A DNA stretch of 37,098 nt from Candidatus Moraniibacteriota bacterium. Its GTDB lineage: Bacteria; Patescibacteriota; Minisyncoccia; Moranbacterales; GWC2-37-73. How positions within the stretch are numbered: the first letter of the stretch is position 1; each line of letters begins with the position of its first letter. The DNA is taken from assembly GCA_003510895.1 (NCBI GenBank), contig DOKE01000004.1, positions 6,033 through 43,130 of the forward strand. The letters are read 5' to 3'. The position numbers were made by a program, and so were the translations under genes. The notes under the pieces are model-generated. The model saw only the letters and a list, made by a program, of their open reading frames with translations, was not told where the DNA came from and made no database searches. Positions 13,426-22,432 of the stretch are shown piece after piece.

Positions 13426-16161
13426 ATGAGAGTTATTAAAAAAAACATAAAAAAAACAGTTTTAAGTTTGTTGATTTTTTTGGAAATATTTGTTTTAACC
13501 AGTGTTCAAACAGGCATTGTTAGGGGGGCGGATTTAATTCCTGTTAATTTGAATAATGTTGGACCAACGCCAGATCTTAGCGATAATGATTTTAAGGGGC
13601 CGACATTGCAAGTGATATTTAACAAAAACGCTTCCGAAATTAGCTATGATGGGGAAGAAATAACCGCCCAAGCCATACCGTCTGATTTCAACAAGGAAGA
13701 TAAGGAGCTATATTTTACTTGGTATTTAAAAAGAGAAAATGGAACAAGTTTAGATGAAGACAGTGATTATGATAAAGATGATTGGAAAATAGAGGCAGCT
13801 AGAATTATGGCCCGAAATGGGTTTAATGGTGAACAGTCGGGAAATGGAGCATTGGATGGAGATAAAGATAAACACGAAGCTTGGCCAAGTTGGAATGATG
13901 AGAATAATAGTGCTAACAGCAAACCTAATTGTTATGTGCAGGATTTTGAAAATGGAGGCGTGTATGAACTAAAAGAAACCAAAGAAGAATTTGAGTGCGC
14001 CAACGGATCAACCTCTGTTTGTGTTTCAACAAAAAACCTAACTTGTGCTGGCGATGTAGTTCCCAATAAACAAACTTGTCAAAAAGTGGACGACAGTGAA
14101 TTGGTTTGTGATGTTACGGATGTGGATAAATTTGAAACAAGTGTTGAATGTCCCAGTGGATCAACAGCTGTTTGTGTGGAAGATGATGATGGAACCGCAG
14201 AAGTTGAAAGGGCTTTTGATAATGATGCGACGCAAGCAGAAATGTGTTCAACTATAGGAAGCGCAAATTCGGGAGCAGCTTGTCCGGCGGCAGTGGCTGA
14301 CACTTTGGATGAAAACGAATCAATCACAGCAGCGGGAACAGCGCCAACATGTTCTTTTGAAGAAGAAGATGATGGCAATATATGTAAACATCTTTTTGCT
14401 CAACCAAGAGGTACAGGTGAAAAAACCGGAGACGGTGAGTTTGGTGATGAAGAAGAATCTTTTTGGGGAACTGACAATAGAAATATTTCAACGGCCGGCA
14501 ATGGCAATGTTGATGAAGCTAATGTTGCCGGTTTGGGAATAAATAAATTTACCTGGGAATATAAACAAGGAGATGAGATAGGGGTGGCAGTTGAAGGAGA
14601 AACTGTTTTTGACACAAAGCATCATGATGGAACAAAGATGATTATGTGGGCATTTTCCAGAAATACTTGCGATGCCATATCGGATGCAGTTGAAGACAAT
14701 AGCAAAAGAAGATTTTATATTCAAAACACTTATGGTTTGCAAGAAGGAATTGCGTCTATCGGAGAAATAGACTTGAATGATTGCTTGGAAGAAAACTTAA
14801 TCGACCCATCTTTGGAAGTTGAAAACAGCGCTTATCTAGAGGTTAGTTTGTCGCATACTCCCAGCAGTCCATTAAACGATTCTTTTACTGAAGGAGCATT
14901 GAATAGGGGGGATCTCGTTAATGTTTTATCTGAAACAACAAACACTAATAATCCTGACAATCTTTCTTATAAATGGAGTATTTATAAAAGTTCCGACGGA
15001 ACAAGTTCTCCGTTGTCATGGACTGATATTACTGATGATATCAAGGAACATAGTCAATTTTCCGGATTAAATGTGGCTAGTTTTAATTTTAAATTAAATT
15101 TTTTAAGCACAGACACGGTTAGTCTTAGAGAAGAAGATTATTTAAAAGTAAAAGTGGAAGTTTCTGAAAATGGAAATAGCGCTAAAAGCGGCAATAAGTA
15201 CGTTATTATTAAAATAGGTCAGCTTGGAGCAAATATAACTCCTCGAGGGACGGTTGTTCAAAACGGAAAACTTTCATCCGGAGAAGAAATATGCGATAGC
15301 TATTCAGGAGAAAGTTGTTTGGTGTCTAAAAATGAAATAGTCAGCCTCTCTGTTCCTGATGAAGAAAATTCTTTGGAAAATTTTTCCTGGAAAATGAACG
15401 GGGGTTCGTTGGTCTGCAATAAAAATGTTTCTTCAAGTTGTTCTGATAGTCAGGCAGTTAATTTGGCATTTTTTCCAGCCACTGGAAATATTGGCGATGA
15501 AATAGAAATTACTGCCGAAGCGACAGAAAAATCTACTGGATTACTGAAAAAATTCAGCAAAAAGTTTCGAATTATAGAACCCTATGTTAAAATAATATCA
15601 TCTGATAATAATTTAGCTTGGGCAAAGAATGTGGGTTTTTTCAAACAACTGGATGGGACATATGTTCCGGATCTTAGCGACAAACTATTTCAAGCCACTC
15701 CGGGATCAAAAGTAAAATTAAAAGCTGCTTTTTTCCCTGAATCCATAGGGCTTTCAGATCAAACAATGGTGAAATGGCAGATTAATGGCGCAGATTTTTC
15801 TGGAAATGATAAAGCAGAAATTGAACTTGCCGTGGATGAAACAGCGGGAAATATATATAATGTTGACGTAAGGGCAGTTGTTTCACAATCTGCCGAAATA
15901 AGAACCGCATTAGCAAATATATGGGGAATTTCTCAATCCGAAACAGGAGAAACTATAGTAGAAAATTCCATACAAGTAGAGGTTATTCAAAATGAATATC
16001 TGGGATTGATTAAGGGAACAAAAAATGTTTTAGCTAGTGTGGCTTCGAATGTTCCGGACCAAGTAATGTTTTTGCTTAGAATAATTTTGGCAATTGCCTT
16101 TCTGGTGTTTTTCCCTAGAATTATTTTTTCCTTGTTTCCCGGGTTTAAAAATGAAAAATAA
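13426..16161 (+). CDS. large secreted Ig/PKD-like surface protein with C-terminal membrane anchor
   Basis: This 911-residue protein has a signal peptide (residues 1-34, basic then hydrophobic, cut near VRGA-D). A Cys-rich acidic region spans about 169-321, with a repeated C-x2-GST-x-VCV motif at about 191-200 and 241-251. Several segments carry the Trp-containing strand pattern of Ig/PKD-like domains (FTWYLKRE, YKWSIYKSSDG, FSWKMNG, VKWQINGADF). A final helix (about 881-905) is followed by a basic end. It would be displayed outside and anchored at the C-terminus. The next gene overlaps it by 11 bases, so they are translationally linked. The role is probably a surface or pilus-associated structural protein; no enzyme motif is seen. 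Confidence 0.65.
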   Translation: MRVIKKNIKKTVLSLLIFLEIFVLTSVQTGIVRGADLIPVNLNNVGPTPDLSDNDFKGPTLQVIFNKNASEISYDGEEITAQAIPSDFNKEDKELYFTWYLKRENGTSLDEDSDYDKDDWKIEAARIMARNGFNGEQSGNGALDGDKDKHEAWPSWNDENNSANSKPNCYVQDFENGGVYELKETKEEFECANGSTSVCVSTKNLTCAGDVVPNKQTCQKVDDSELVCDVTDVDKFETSVECPSGSTAVCVEDDDGTAEVERAFDNDATQAEMCSTIGSANSGAACPAAVADTLDENESITAAGTAPTCSFEEEDDGNICKHLFAQPRGTGEKTGDGEFGDEEESFWGTDNRNISTAGNGNVDEANVAGLGINKFTWEYKQGDEIGVAVEGETVFDTKHHDGTKMIMWAFSRNTCDAISDAVEDNSKRRFYIQNTYGLQEGIASIGEIDLNDCLEENLIDPSLEVENSAYLEVSLSHTPSSPLNDSFTEGALNRGDLVNVLSETTNTNNPDNLSYKWSIYKSSDGTSSPLSWTDITDDIKEHSQFSGLNVASFNFKLNFLSTDTVSLREEDYLKVKVEVSENGNSAKSGNKYVIIKIGQLGANITPRGTVVQNGKLSSGEEICDSYSGESCLVSKNEIVSLSVPDEENSLENFSWKMNGGSLVCNKNVSSSCSDSQAVNLAFFPATGNIGDEIEITAEATEKSTGLLKKFSKKFRIIEPYVKIISSDNNLAWAKNVGFFKQLDGTYVPDLSDKLFQATPGSKVKLKAAFFPESIGLSDQTMVKWQINGADFSGNDKAEIELAVDETAGNIYNVDVRAVVSQSAEIRTALANIWGISQSETGETIVENSIQVEVIQNEYLGLIKGTKNVLASVASNVPDQVMFLLRIILAIAFLVFFPRIIFSLFPGFKNEK

Positions 16162-17158
16162 AAATAAATTTTTTAAAAAAATGTTTAGAAAAAATGCGTT
16201 TAGAATAAGCATCTTGACCCTGGTTTTATTTTTAGCCGGAGATGTTGTTATGGCCGCAGACTATAAATTGTTGGAATCTATCCCTGGATTTTTTAATTCC
16301 GGAGATGTTGTTGATTTGCCGCAACTCCTTTCCGCTATATATAAATTTGGCATTTGGACAGTGGGAATAGCGGCTATGTTTATGATAGTGATTGGCGGTT
16401 TTATGTATGTTTCCAGTGCAGGAAACACATCTACGGCTGGTAGCGCAAAAAATATTATCACAGATGCGCTAATCGGGCTGGTGGTGGCTATGGCGGCTTA
16501 CTTGTTTTTGTATGTAATAAATCCCGATCTTGTAAAAACCAGTCTTATGACCGAAGTAAGTCCTTCGGTGGAAGCTTATTTATATGGCAGAGGCACCCCG
16601 TCTAACGAAGAAACAAAAAAAATTATTGAACAATTAGGGGTAAATGATTTGGCGGATGAAATTTTGAAAAGTGGAATATCAGTTTCGGGTTCCGGAGACT
16701 GTAAAGACGCCGGAGGAAACGCTGTAACTCCCCGAAGCAACTTGGAAGAATTAAAAGCGGGGAAACCAATGACTGCGTGTAATTCTTCTTGCAAAACAAG
16801 CGGCACGCCTTGCACTCAAAAAATTTTTGCTAGCGGAACAAGAACGATGCTGAAAGCTATTTTGGAATCACATCAAGAAGGAAAAAAGTTTACCATAACC
16901 AGTATTGCCGGAGGACAACACACGGGAAAGTCTATACATTATTCCGGATTGGCTGCTGATATAGTTCCCGCGAGTTCAAATCTTTCCCAGTGGAATGACT
17001 ACGTGGCTGGTTTTATCAGTAAAAGCGCTTTTCCTAGTCAAACGTTTTGTGATAAAAATGGTTATGTGGCAAAGAAAAATGGTGTTTTTGATTGCACCGG
17101 GACCACGAAAAATGGAGAAACAGCCAATCATATTCACATAGATTTTAGAAACAGTTAA
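16151..17158 (+). CDS. VirB2/TrbC pilin-like membrane domain fused to M15-type peptidase domain
   Basis: The protein has 335 residues from the ATG at 16151. Residues 1-36 form a signal peptide ending MAA. Two hydrophobic helices (about 66-88 and 104-124), with a glycine-rich turn GGFMYVSSAGN between them, resemble VirB2/TrbC pilins. After a linker, residues 230-335 match the Hedgehog/DD-peptidase (M15) fold: H263 and D270 in SIHYSGLAAD and HIHID (H327/H329) supply the zinc ligands. Six cysteines could form disulfides outside the cell. The expected activity is cleavage of peptidoglycan stem peptides. Together with its neighbours it suggests a secretion- or pilus-like envelope machine. Confidence 0.7.
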   Translation: MKNKNKFFKKMFRKNAFRISILTLVLFLAGDVVMAADYKLLESIPGFFNSGDVVDLPQLLSAIYKFGIWTVGIAAMFMIVIGGFMYVSSAGNTSTAGSAKNIITDALIGLVVAMAAYLFLYVINPDLVKTSLMTEVSPSVEAYLYGRGTPSNEETKKIIEQLGVNDLADEILKSGISVSGSGDCKDAGGNAVTPRSNLEELKAGKPMTACNSSCKTSGTPCTQKIFASGTRTMLKAILESHQEGKKFTITSIAGGQHTGKSIHYSGLAADIVPASSNLSQWNDYVAGFISKSAFPSQTFCDKNGYVAKKNGVFDCTGTTKNGETANHIHIDFRNS

Positions 17159-17173
17159 TTACAGAAAATAGAA

Positions 17174-18304
17174 ATGAAAAAACTTTTTATAACATCGACA
17201 GCGCTTTTAGTGATTGTTTTGATATTTTTTATTGCATATAACGTAGCTTTTAGAGACAACGCATTAATAAATGAAAAAGATTTAAATCAAAAAGGCGATT
17301 TGGAAGAAACAGTTGAAGGTGTTTCGTTGAAAGAAAAAATTGTTGCTATTACAGACGAGGCTGTGGCAGGTTTTTTTGTGGATGAAAAAAATAAAAAAAT
17401 TTCTTATTACTCGCTAGTCAATGGAAAAACTTGGCAGACGGATTTTGATGGAAAAAACAAAAAAAATATTTCCGACACGGAACTTACCGGACTTATTGAC
17501 GTAAAGTGGTCGCCCGAAGGCAATAAAGCTATAACCGTTTTTAATAAAAGCAACAATCAAAAAAACTTTTTCTTGTACGATTTTGATAAAAAACAAGCGA
17601 ATAAATTAAAAGAAGGAATAGACGAAGTTTCCTGGGACCAATTGGGTAACAAAATTTTGTATAAATATTTTGACAGTCAGACCAAAGCAAGAAGCGTGGA
17701 TATGTCGAATCTAGACGGAAGCAATTATAAAAAATTATCCAATGTTTCTTTTCGCGATATAGTTATCGCTTCTATTCCTCAATCTTCCTCCGTTTCTTTT
17801 TGGAATGAAGGAAACTCAGAAGAAGAAACCCAGTTAATGCTGGTCAATGCAAATGGCGGCGAAACCAAAACTATTTTTTCCGGAAAATTTGGAGCGGATT
17901 ATTTGTGGTCGCCAAATGGTAAAAAGGCGTGGGTTAGTTTCGTGGATAATAACAATCTGGTTAGCGGGCTAGTGGATATTGATGGTGAATATGCTGACTT
18001 AGGAATACCAACCTTGGCTTCGAAAATAACCTGGTCTTCTGATGGCAAAATAGTTTATTATGCTCTCCCCGGTTCAATTCCGCAAGAAATGACAATGCCT
18101 AATGACTATAAAAATAAAAGATTTACAACTAATGATACTTTTTGGAAAACAGATACGACTAGCGGCAAAAAAGAAAGAATTATAGAGCTGGAAGATATTG
18201 CCGGCGCTTATGATGCAACAAATCTTCACCTAACCGCCTCTGAGGACATTCTATTTTTTATCAACAGAATCGACGGAAAACTGTATCGCCTGCAATTGCC
18301 TTAG
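17174..18304 (+). CDS. membrane-anchored beta-propeller (TolB/WD40-like) protein
   Basis: This 376-residue protein has an uncleaved-looking N-terminal helix (about 4-24) and then repeated beta-propeller blades of the PD40/TolB type. The recurring signatures are VKWSPEGNKAI, VSWDQLGNKIL, YLWSPNGKKAW and ITWSSDGKIVYY. Such domains usually bind proteins or ligands rather than catalyse. The start is 15 bases after the pilin-peptidase gene, so they look like one operon. The last 44 bases overlap, on the opposite strand, the end of an O-antigen-ligase gene. Confidence 0.75.
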   Translation: MKKLFITSTALLVIVLIFFIAYNVAFRDNALINEKDLNQKGDLEETVEGVSLKEKIVAITDEAVAGFFVDEKNKKISYYSLVNGKTWQTDFDGKNKKNISDTELTGLIDVKWSPEGNKAITVFNKSNNQKNFFLYDFDKKQANKLKEGIDEVSWDQLGNKILYKYFDSQTKARSVDMSNLDGSNYKKLSNVSFRDIVIASIPQSSSVSFWNEGNSEEETQLMLVNANGGETKTIFSGKFGADYLWSPNGKKAWVSFVDNNNLVSGLVDIDGEYADLGIPTLASKITWSSDGKIVYYALPGSIPQEMTMPNDYKNKRFTTNDTFWKTDTTSGKKERIIELEDIAGAYDATNLHLTASEDILFFINRIDGKLYRLQLP

Positions 18305-19490
18305 TGTCAGACGTCTTGAATTTGCGTGGCGATAGGAAGAAGGTGATCCAAAAAACGAAAGCTAAGTCATTTTTCCAATAAGGCGTATCTATAAGTCCGT
18401 GCAATAGAATATAGAGAAAGATTCCTAAAAATACTGTCGTTTCGGCGGCATTTTTTTGTTTTATTTGCAGATAAATCCAATGAGAACATAAAATAAGAAA
18501 ACCAAGTAGTCCTAAAATTCCTGCTTGCAGCCAAAATGCCAGATATATGTTGTGAGGTTGGGGAACCGCCCATTCTAGATAAGGCAGAAAGAATTTTTGA
18601 TATTCCAGATATTTATTTTGAAAATTACCCGGACCTATGCCGAAAAACGGATTGTCTTTGATTATTTTCAATCCCGAATCCCAGATCATCATTCGGGAAG
18701 AAAGTGAAGAACGCGGATTATCTAAAAAAGAAAGCTTAGGATTGTTTATTTGAAAAACAAAAAATACAAACAGAATCAATGCGGATAAAACAAGAACGTT
18801 TTTCTTGAGGATGAAATCTTTTCCAATAAAAAATAATAAAGCAAAAGACAAAAAAACCGACAACCAAGCCCCATAGGAAAAAGTAAAATAAAAGGCGCTG
18901 GCAATAAAAATCAGAAGAGCGGATAGAAAAAACAAATATTTTTTATTCACCGGATTTTTTATAAGATAGGTTCCTATGAAAAATCCGGGAGCTAAATACA
19001 TAGCTAAATGATTGGGAGACAAATAAAAAGAAGTTAGTCTCCCGTCATAGGTTACAATATTGAAAAATTTATAACCTAGAGAAACAATGGCAACCCAGCT
19101 GATGGAAAAATATAACCATTCCAATAGTTTTCTCACATCTTTTTCTTCCTTGAAAATCAAGGGAAGAGAAATAGAAAAAAGAAAAGGCGCTACAAACCAA
19201 CCTTTTATTATTCCCAATGAGTCCAGGGAAAATTTATTGGCGAAAAAAGAAAGCAGTAGTCCCAAAAAAAGAAGAACGAGGGGAAAACGAAACTGATGAC
19301 AAATATTTTTCCAATCCAAGAAAAGAAGCTGCTTTTTTTCCAAAAAAAGCAGAAGAATTGAAATTCCAGCCAAAACTTCTAAAACATTGGTTGGCAAACC
19401 AAAAAAAGAAAACCTTATCAAGTAGGATGGCAATAGAAGAACAGTTAGCAGAAACAAATATTTAGTTATTTGGGGAAGATAGTCTTTCAT
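18261..19490 (-). CDS. O-antigen ligase/polymerase family protein (copy 1)
   Basis: This 409-residue protein has about ten or eleven hydrophobic helices. It carries the Wzy_C/WaaL signature: an extracellular loop with DSGLKIIKDNPFFGIGPGNF and, further on, QPHNIYLAFWLQAGILGLLGF, whose PHN histidine is typical. It would join or polymerise glycan units on undecaprenyl-phosphate outside the membrane. It is the last gene of the minus-strand glycan operon and overlaps the preceding paralogue by 29 bases. It ends with TGA immediately followed by TAA, so the exact code used for TGA does not matter for its length. Confidence 0.85.
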   Translation of the reverse strand: MKDYLPQITKYLFLLTVLLLPSYLIRFSFFGLPTNVLEVLAGISILLLFLEKKQLLFLDWKNICHQFRFPLVLLFLGLLLSFFANKFSLDSLGIIKGWFVAPFLFSISLPLIFKEEKDVRKLLEWLYFSISWVAIVSLGYKFFNIVTYDGRLTSFYLSPNHLAMYLAPGFFIGTYLIKNPVNKKYLFFLSALLIFIASAFYFTFSYGAWLSVFLSFALLFFIGKDFILKKNVLVLSALILFVFFVFQINNPKLSFLDNPRSSLSSRMMIWDSGLKIIKDNPFFGIGPGNFQNKYLEYQKFFLPYLEWAVPQPHNIYLAFWLQAGILGLLGFLILCSHWIYLQIKQKNAAETTVFLGIFLYILLHGLIDTPYWKNDLAFVFWITFFLSPRKFKTSDTKAIAGDTVFRRFC

Positions 19491-20730
19491 TTGCCAGGGA
19501 TATTATTATTAGAAAAAGAGACAAAATATGCACGGAAAACAAAGGGGTTTCCACTAAAGAATGAATGGAAAAAACACAAAGGGAAGCCAAGAAACCAAAA
19601 TAGATCAAGTTTTGTTTGGCTTTATGAAAAAAACTATAGCCAACTGAAACAATAAGAGCCAACCAACTTAAGAGTCCCAATAGTCCTGTTTCTGCCGCGA
19701 TGTCCAAATAAAGATTGTGAGCGTAGATAGGATCTCGATAGGAAGCTGTGGGCTTAACTTCCAATGGAAAATTGCCAAGTCCCACTCCCAATGGCCTTCG
19801 TTGCAATGATTTTAGCGCCTGAGACCACATCTCTATTCTGCCGGAGTTAGATCCTTCTTGCAAGCTGAAAGAGGCTAGGAAGCGATTTCTGACAGGAGCA
19901 ATTAAAAAAACAAAAAAGAATAATAGTAAAAATAAAAAAATAAAAAATAAGTGGCGTTGATTTTTTGAAATATTTTTTATTCCAATAAAAGAAAAAAGAA
20001 GAACGGTAAAAATTAGAGCCAAATATCCTCCCCGGGAAAAAGTTAGAAAATCAGCCAAGATGATGAGTAAAAAAGAAAATAAATAGAATTTTTTTTGAAA
20101 ATCATAGTGATAAAAAATAGCCAGCGCTATCGGAGCCGTCATTCCCATATAAAAAGAAAACATATGCGGATCAGGGAAAACGGAAATAGCTCGAAAGATC
20201 GTTTTTCCGGAAAGATTCACTAACCAACTGGGATTTTCCAGCACTGCTTGAGAAAAAGTATTGCCCAGAAAAATCGGAGTAATATGTTTTCCCCAAAAAA
20301 TCAACATTCTTTCCAGTCCGAACACGAACTGAGAAACAAATTGCAAAATTCCCACCAGCGCGGCAGCCGATGAACCCCAAACTAAACCGCGAGAAATTTT
20401 AATGACCCATTTCAGATCGTTTTTGAGGATGGAAAAAATAAAATATAGCGGAAAAATAGAAAATAAAAAGGCCAATTTTCTCATTCCCCAGGCCGGATTA
20501 GTGGCTAACAAAAGGGAAAAAGCGGAAAAAAACAGAAAAGAAAAGACAAAAAGAGCCGACCGATCAAAAGGGATAATTAATTTTTTTCTGTAAAAACCAA
20601 TAAAAATCCAAAGAAAAAAAAGCGACAACACCAAAACTCTTACGGAAGCCAAATCTACGGAAGAAAAAGGATTCAGCGCTATTTGGAAAGGCAAGTAAAG
20701 GGAAAAAATAAAAAGTAGGTTTTTGAGCAT
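19462..20730 (-). CDS. O-antigen ligase/polymerase family protein (copy 2)
   Basis: This 422-residue paralogue of the downstream gene has the same layout: multiple helices, then the RPLGVGLGNFPLEV and YAHNLYLDIAAETGLLGLLSW motifs that mark Wzy_C/WaaL proteins. One of the pair may act as the polymerase (Wzy) and the other as the ligase (WaaL), or both may have been kept as redundant copies; sequence alone cannot tell. It is translationally coupled to copy 1 and follows a GT2 gene by 23 bases. Confidence 0.85.
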   Translation of the reverse strand: MLKNLLFIFSLYLPFQIALNPFSSVDLASVRVLVLSLFFLWIFIGFYRKKLIIPFDRSALFVFSFLFFSAFSLLLATNPAWGMRKLAFLFSIFPLYFIFSILKNDLKWVIKISRGLVWGSSAAALVGILQFVSQFVFGLERMLIFWGKHITPIFLGNTFSQAVLENPSWLVNLSGKTIFRAISVFPDPHMFSFYMGMTAPIALAIFYHYDFQKKFYLFSFLLIILADFLTFSRGGYLALIFTVLLFSFIGIKNISKNQRHLFFIFLFLLLFFFVFLIAPVRNRFLASFSLQEGSNSGRIEMWSQALKSLQRRPLGVGLGNFPLEVKPTASYRDPIYAHNLYLDIAAETGLLGLLSWLALIVSVGYSFFHKAKQNLIYFGFLASLCVFSIHSLVETPLFSVHILSLFLIIISLANERLSSPNN

Positions 20731-20753
20731 AAGTTTTTCGGAAAAAGAGTCGC

Positions 20754-21521
20754 TTAAATATGGAATTTTCTGAGAAGTTTCAATATTAAGCTCGACAATA
20801 TTCCCAAATGTTTTTGAAAGTAATAATCTTGAGATTGATAATAATTTTTTTTCTGTGTTTTTTTGTCAGAAAAACTTTCTCCTCCAACGTGAATTATTTC
20901 AAAAAGCGGGAAAAAAACAACCTCCTTGTTTTTTAATCGTATTCGACGGCAAAGATCCATATCTTCAAAGTACATAAAAAATTTTTCATCAAAACCATTT
21001 AAATCTAAAAAATCTTGTTTACGAACAATCAAGGATGCTCCCGATACCCAGTCGGCAACTATCATTGATGAACTTTGCCAAATTTTTTTGCTCGGTGGAA
21101 GTCCGAAATTATTTAAGACTATGTCAAGAATGCCGGTTTCTTTCCCGGCGCTCCACTGTTGCGGTTCAAGTTTTTCCGTCAAAAGTCCGGTTCCGACAAT
21201 TCCAAGAGAAACGTCTTTTTCAAACAAGTCTATAATTGAGGAAATATTTTTAGAGTTAACAACTGTGTCGGGATTAAGAAAGAAGAGGTATTTTTTCTGA
21301 GAAAAAGAAGCTCCCTTGTTGCAAGCCGGACCAAAACCGATATTTTTTTCTGTTTGAATAACTTTTATTCCAAAGTCTTTTTCCAAATGCCAGATAGGCT
21401 TTCTATCATTGTTGACAACTATTATTTCATAATCAAAACCGGCGACATTCTTAGAAATGCTTTGTAGACAACGCTTCAATGGAAGCTCGCTATTATAATT
21501 TACAATAATAAAAGACAGCAT
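20754..21521 (-). CDS. family 2 glycosyltransferase
   Basis: This 255-residue GT-A fold enzyme carries SFIIVNYNSELPLKRCL at the N-terminus and IVVNND for the nucleotide-sugar site. It also has the NPD metal-binding triad (FLNPDTVV) and GFDEKFFMYFEDMDLCRRI around the catalytic acid. The pattern is close to rhamnosyltransferase-like GT2 enzymes; the sugar is unknown. Its start overlaps the stop of the upstream GT2 by one base (TAATG), so translation is coupled. Confidence 0.88.
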   Translation of the reverse strand: MLSFIIVNYNSELPLKRCLQSISKNVAGFDYEIIVVNNDRKPIWHLEKDFGIKVIQTEKNIGFGPACNKGASFSQKKYLFFLNPDTVVNSKNISSIIDLFEKDVSLGIVGTGLLTEKLEPQQWSAGKETGILDIVLNNFGLPPSKKIWQSSSMIVADWVSGASLIVRKQDFLDLNGFDEKFFMYFEDMDLCRRIRLKNKEVVFFPLFEIIHVGGESFSDKKTQKKNYYQSQDYYFQKHLGILSSLILKLLRKFHI

Positions 21522-22384
21522 TATTTGGCAGTTTTTTTATAATCTTGAAAGGCTCGTTGTATTTGCAATGCCTGTTCGGTTTTTTTTATTCTAAGGTTAA
21601 ACCAATTTTTCATTTTTCGGAGAAATATATAAAATATTATCCACAATTTCTTTGTCCAAGTGGAATTTTTTTTAAAAAATATAACCGCGGAAAGAACTAG
21701 CCAATAAAGCTTCTGAGGATTAAGTTGTTCGCTTTTTTCAAAATGATAGGCGATCGCCTGTGGAACCATTAATAAAGAAAAATTATGACGGCAGGCTCTG
21801 ATTGAAAGGTCGGCGTCTTCGTAATAAAGAAAGAATTGTTCATCAAAAAGACCAATTTCTTCAAAAACTTTTTGCCGAATTAGCATAGCGCAACCGGAAA
21901 TATATTCTGTCGGATAGGGATTGGAGGATAATGTTTTGTATAAATGAATCGTTCTCATTTTGTTCCAAAGTATTTTTCCTCCGGCAAACCAGACATCCTT
22001 TTTATTGCCGGACAGAATTAGCGGACTCAAAATTCCATTGCGCGGATTTTTTTCAGCTTCATTAACCAATTTGTCAATAGCGTCTTTTTCAACAAGAGCG
22101 TCATTGTTTAGGAGAAAAACATAATCTGCCATTTTTTCCAAAGCAAAGCGAATGGCAACATTGTTACCGGCTCCAAAACCCAGATTCTGACTATTTTTTA
22201 TAAAATGAAACTTTTGAAATTTTTCCTTGGCCTGTTCAAACGATCCGTCTTTTGAATTATTGTCGATTACTATTATTTCCAAATTAGGATAAGAGGATCT
22301 ATAAATACTATCTAAGCAAGGGATTAATGAATCCTTGCCGTTATAATTTAAAACTATGGCAAAAACCTTAGGATATGTTTGCAT
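21521..22384 (-). CDS. family 2 glycosyltransferase with C-terminal amphipathic/hydrophobic segment
   Basis: This 287-residue GT2 carries AIVLNYNGKDSLIPCLDSI, then IVIDNNSKDGS, the LLNNDA metal site and GLFDEQFFLYYEDADLSIRA. The region after about residue 225 (LYWLVLSAVIFFKKN, WIIFYIFL) is hydrophobic and basic, probably lying on the inner face of the membrane where lipid-linked sugars are built. It has a similar fold to the next GT2 gene but is clearly diverged, so the two probably add different residues. Confidence 0.88.
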   Translation of the reverse strand: MQTYPKVFAIVLNYNGKDSLIPCLDSIYRSSYPNLEIIVIDNNSKDGSFEQAKEKFQKFHFIKNSQNLGFGAGNNVAIRFALEKMADYVFLLNNDALVEKDAIDKLVNEAEKNPRNGILSPLILSGNKKDVWFAGGKILWNKMRTIHLYKTLSSNPYPTEYISGCAMLIRQKVFEEIGLFDEQFFLYYEDADLSIRACRHNFSLLMVPQAIAYHFEKSEQLNPQKLYWLVLSAVIFFKKNSTWTKKLWIIFYIFLRKMKNWFNLRIKKTEQALQIQRAFQDYKKTAK

Positions 22385-22432
22385 AGCTTAATTTTAGCAA
22401 AAAAGAAGAAAAAGGCATAATAATTCAAATCA

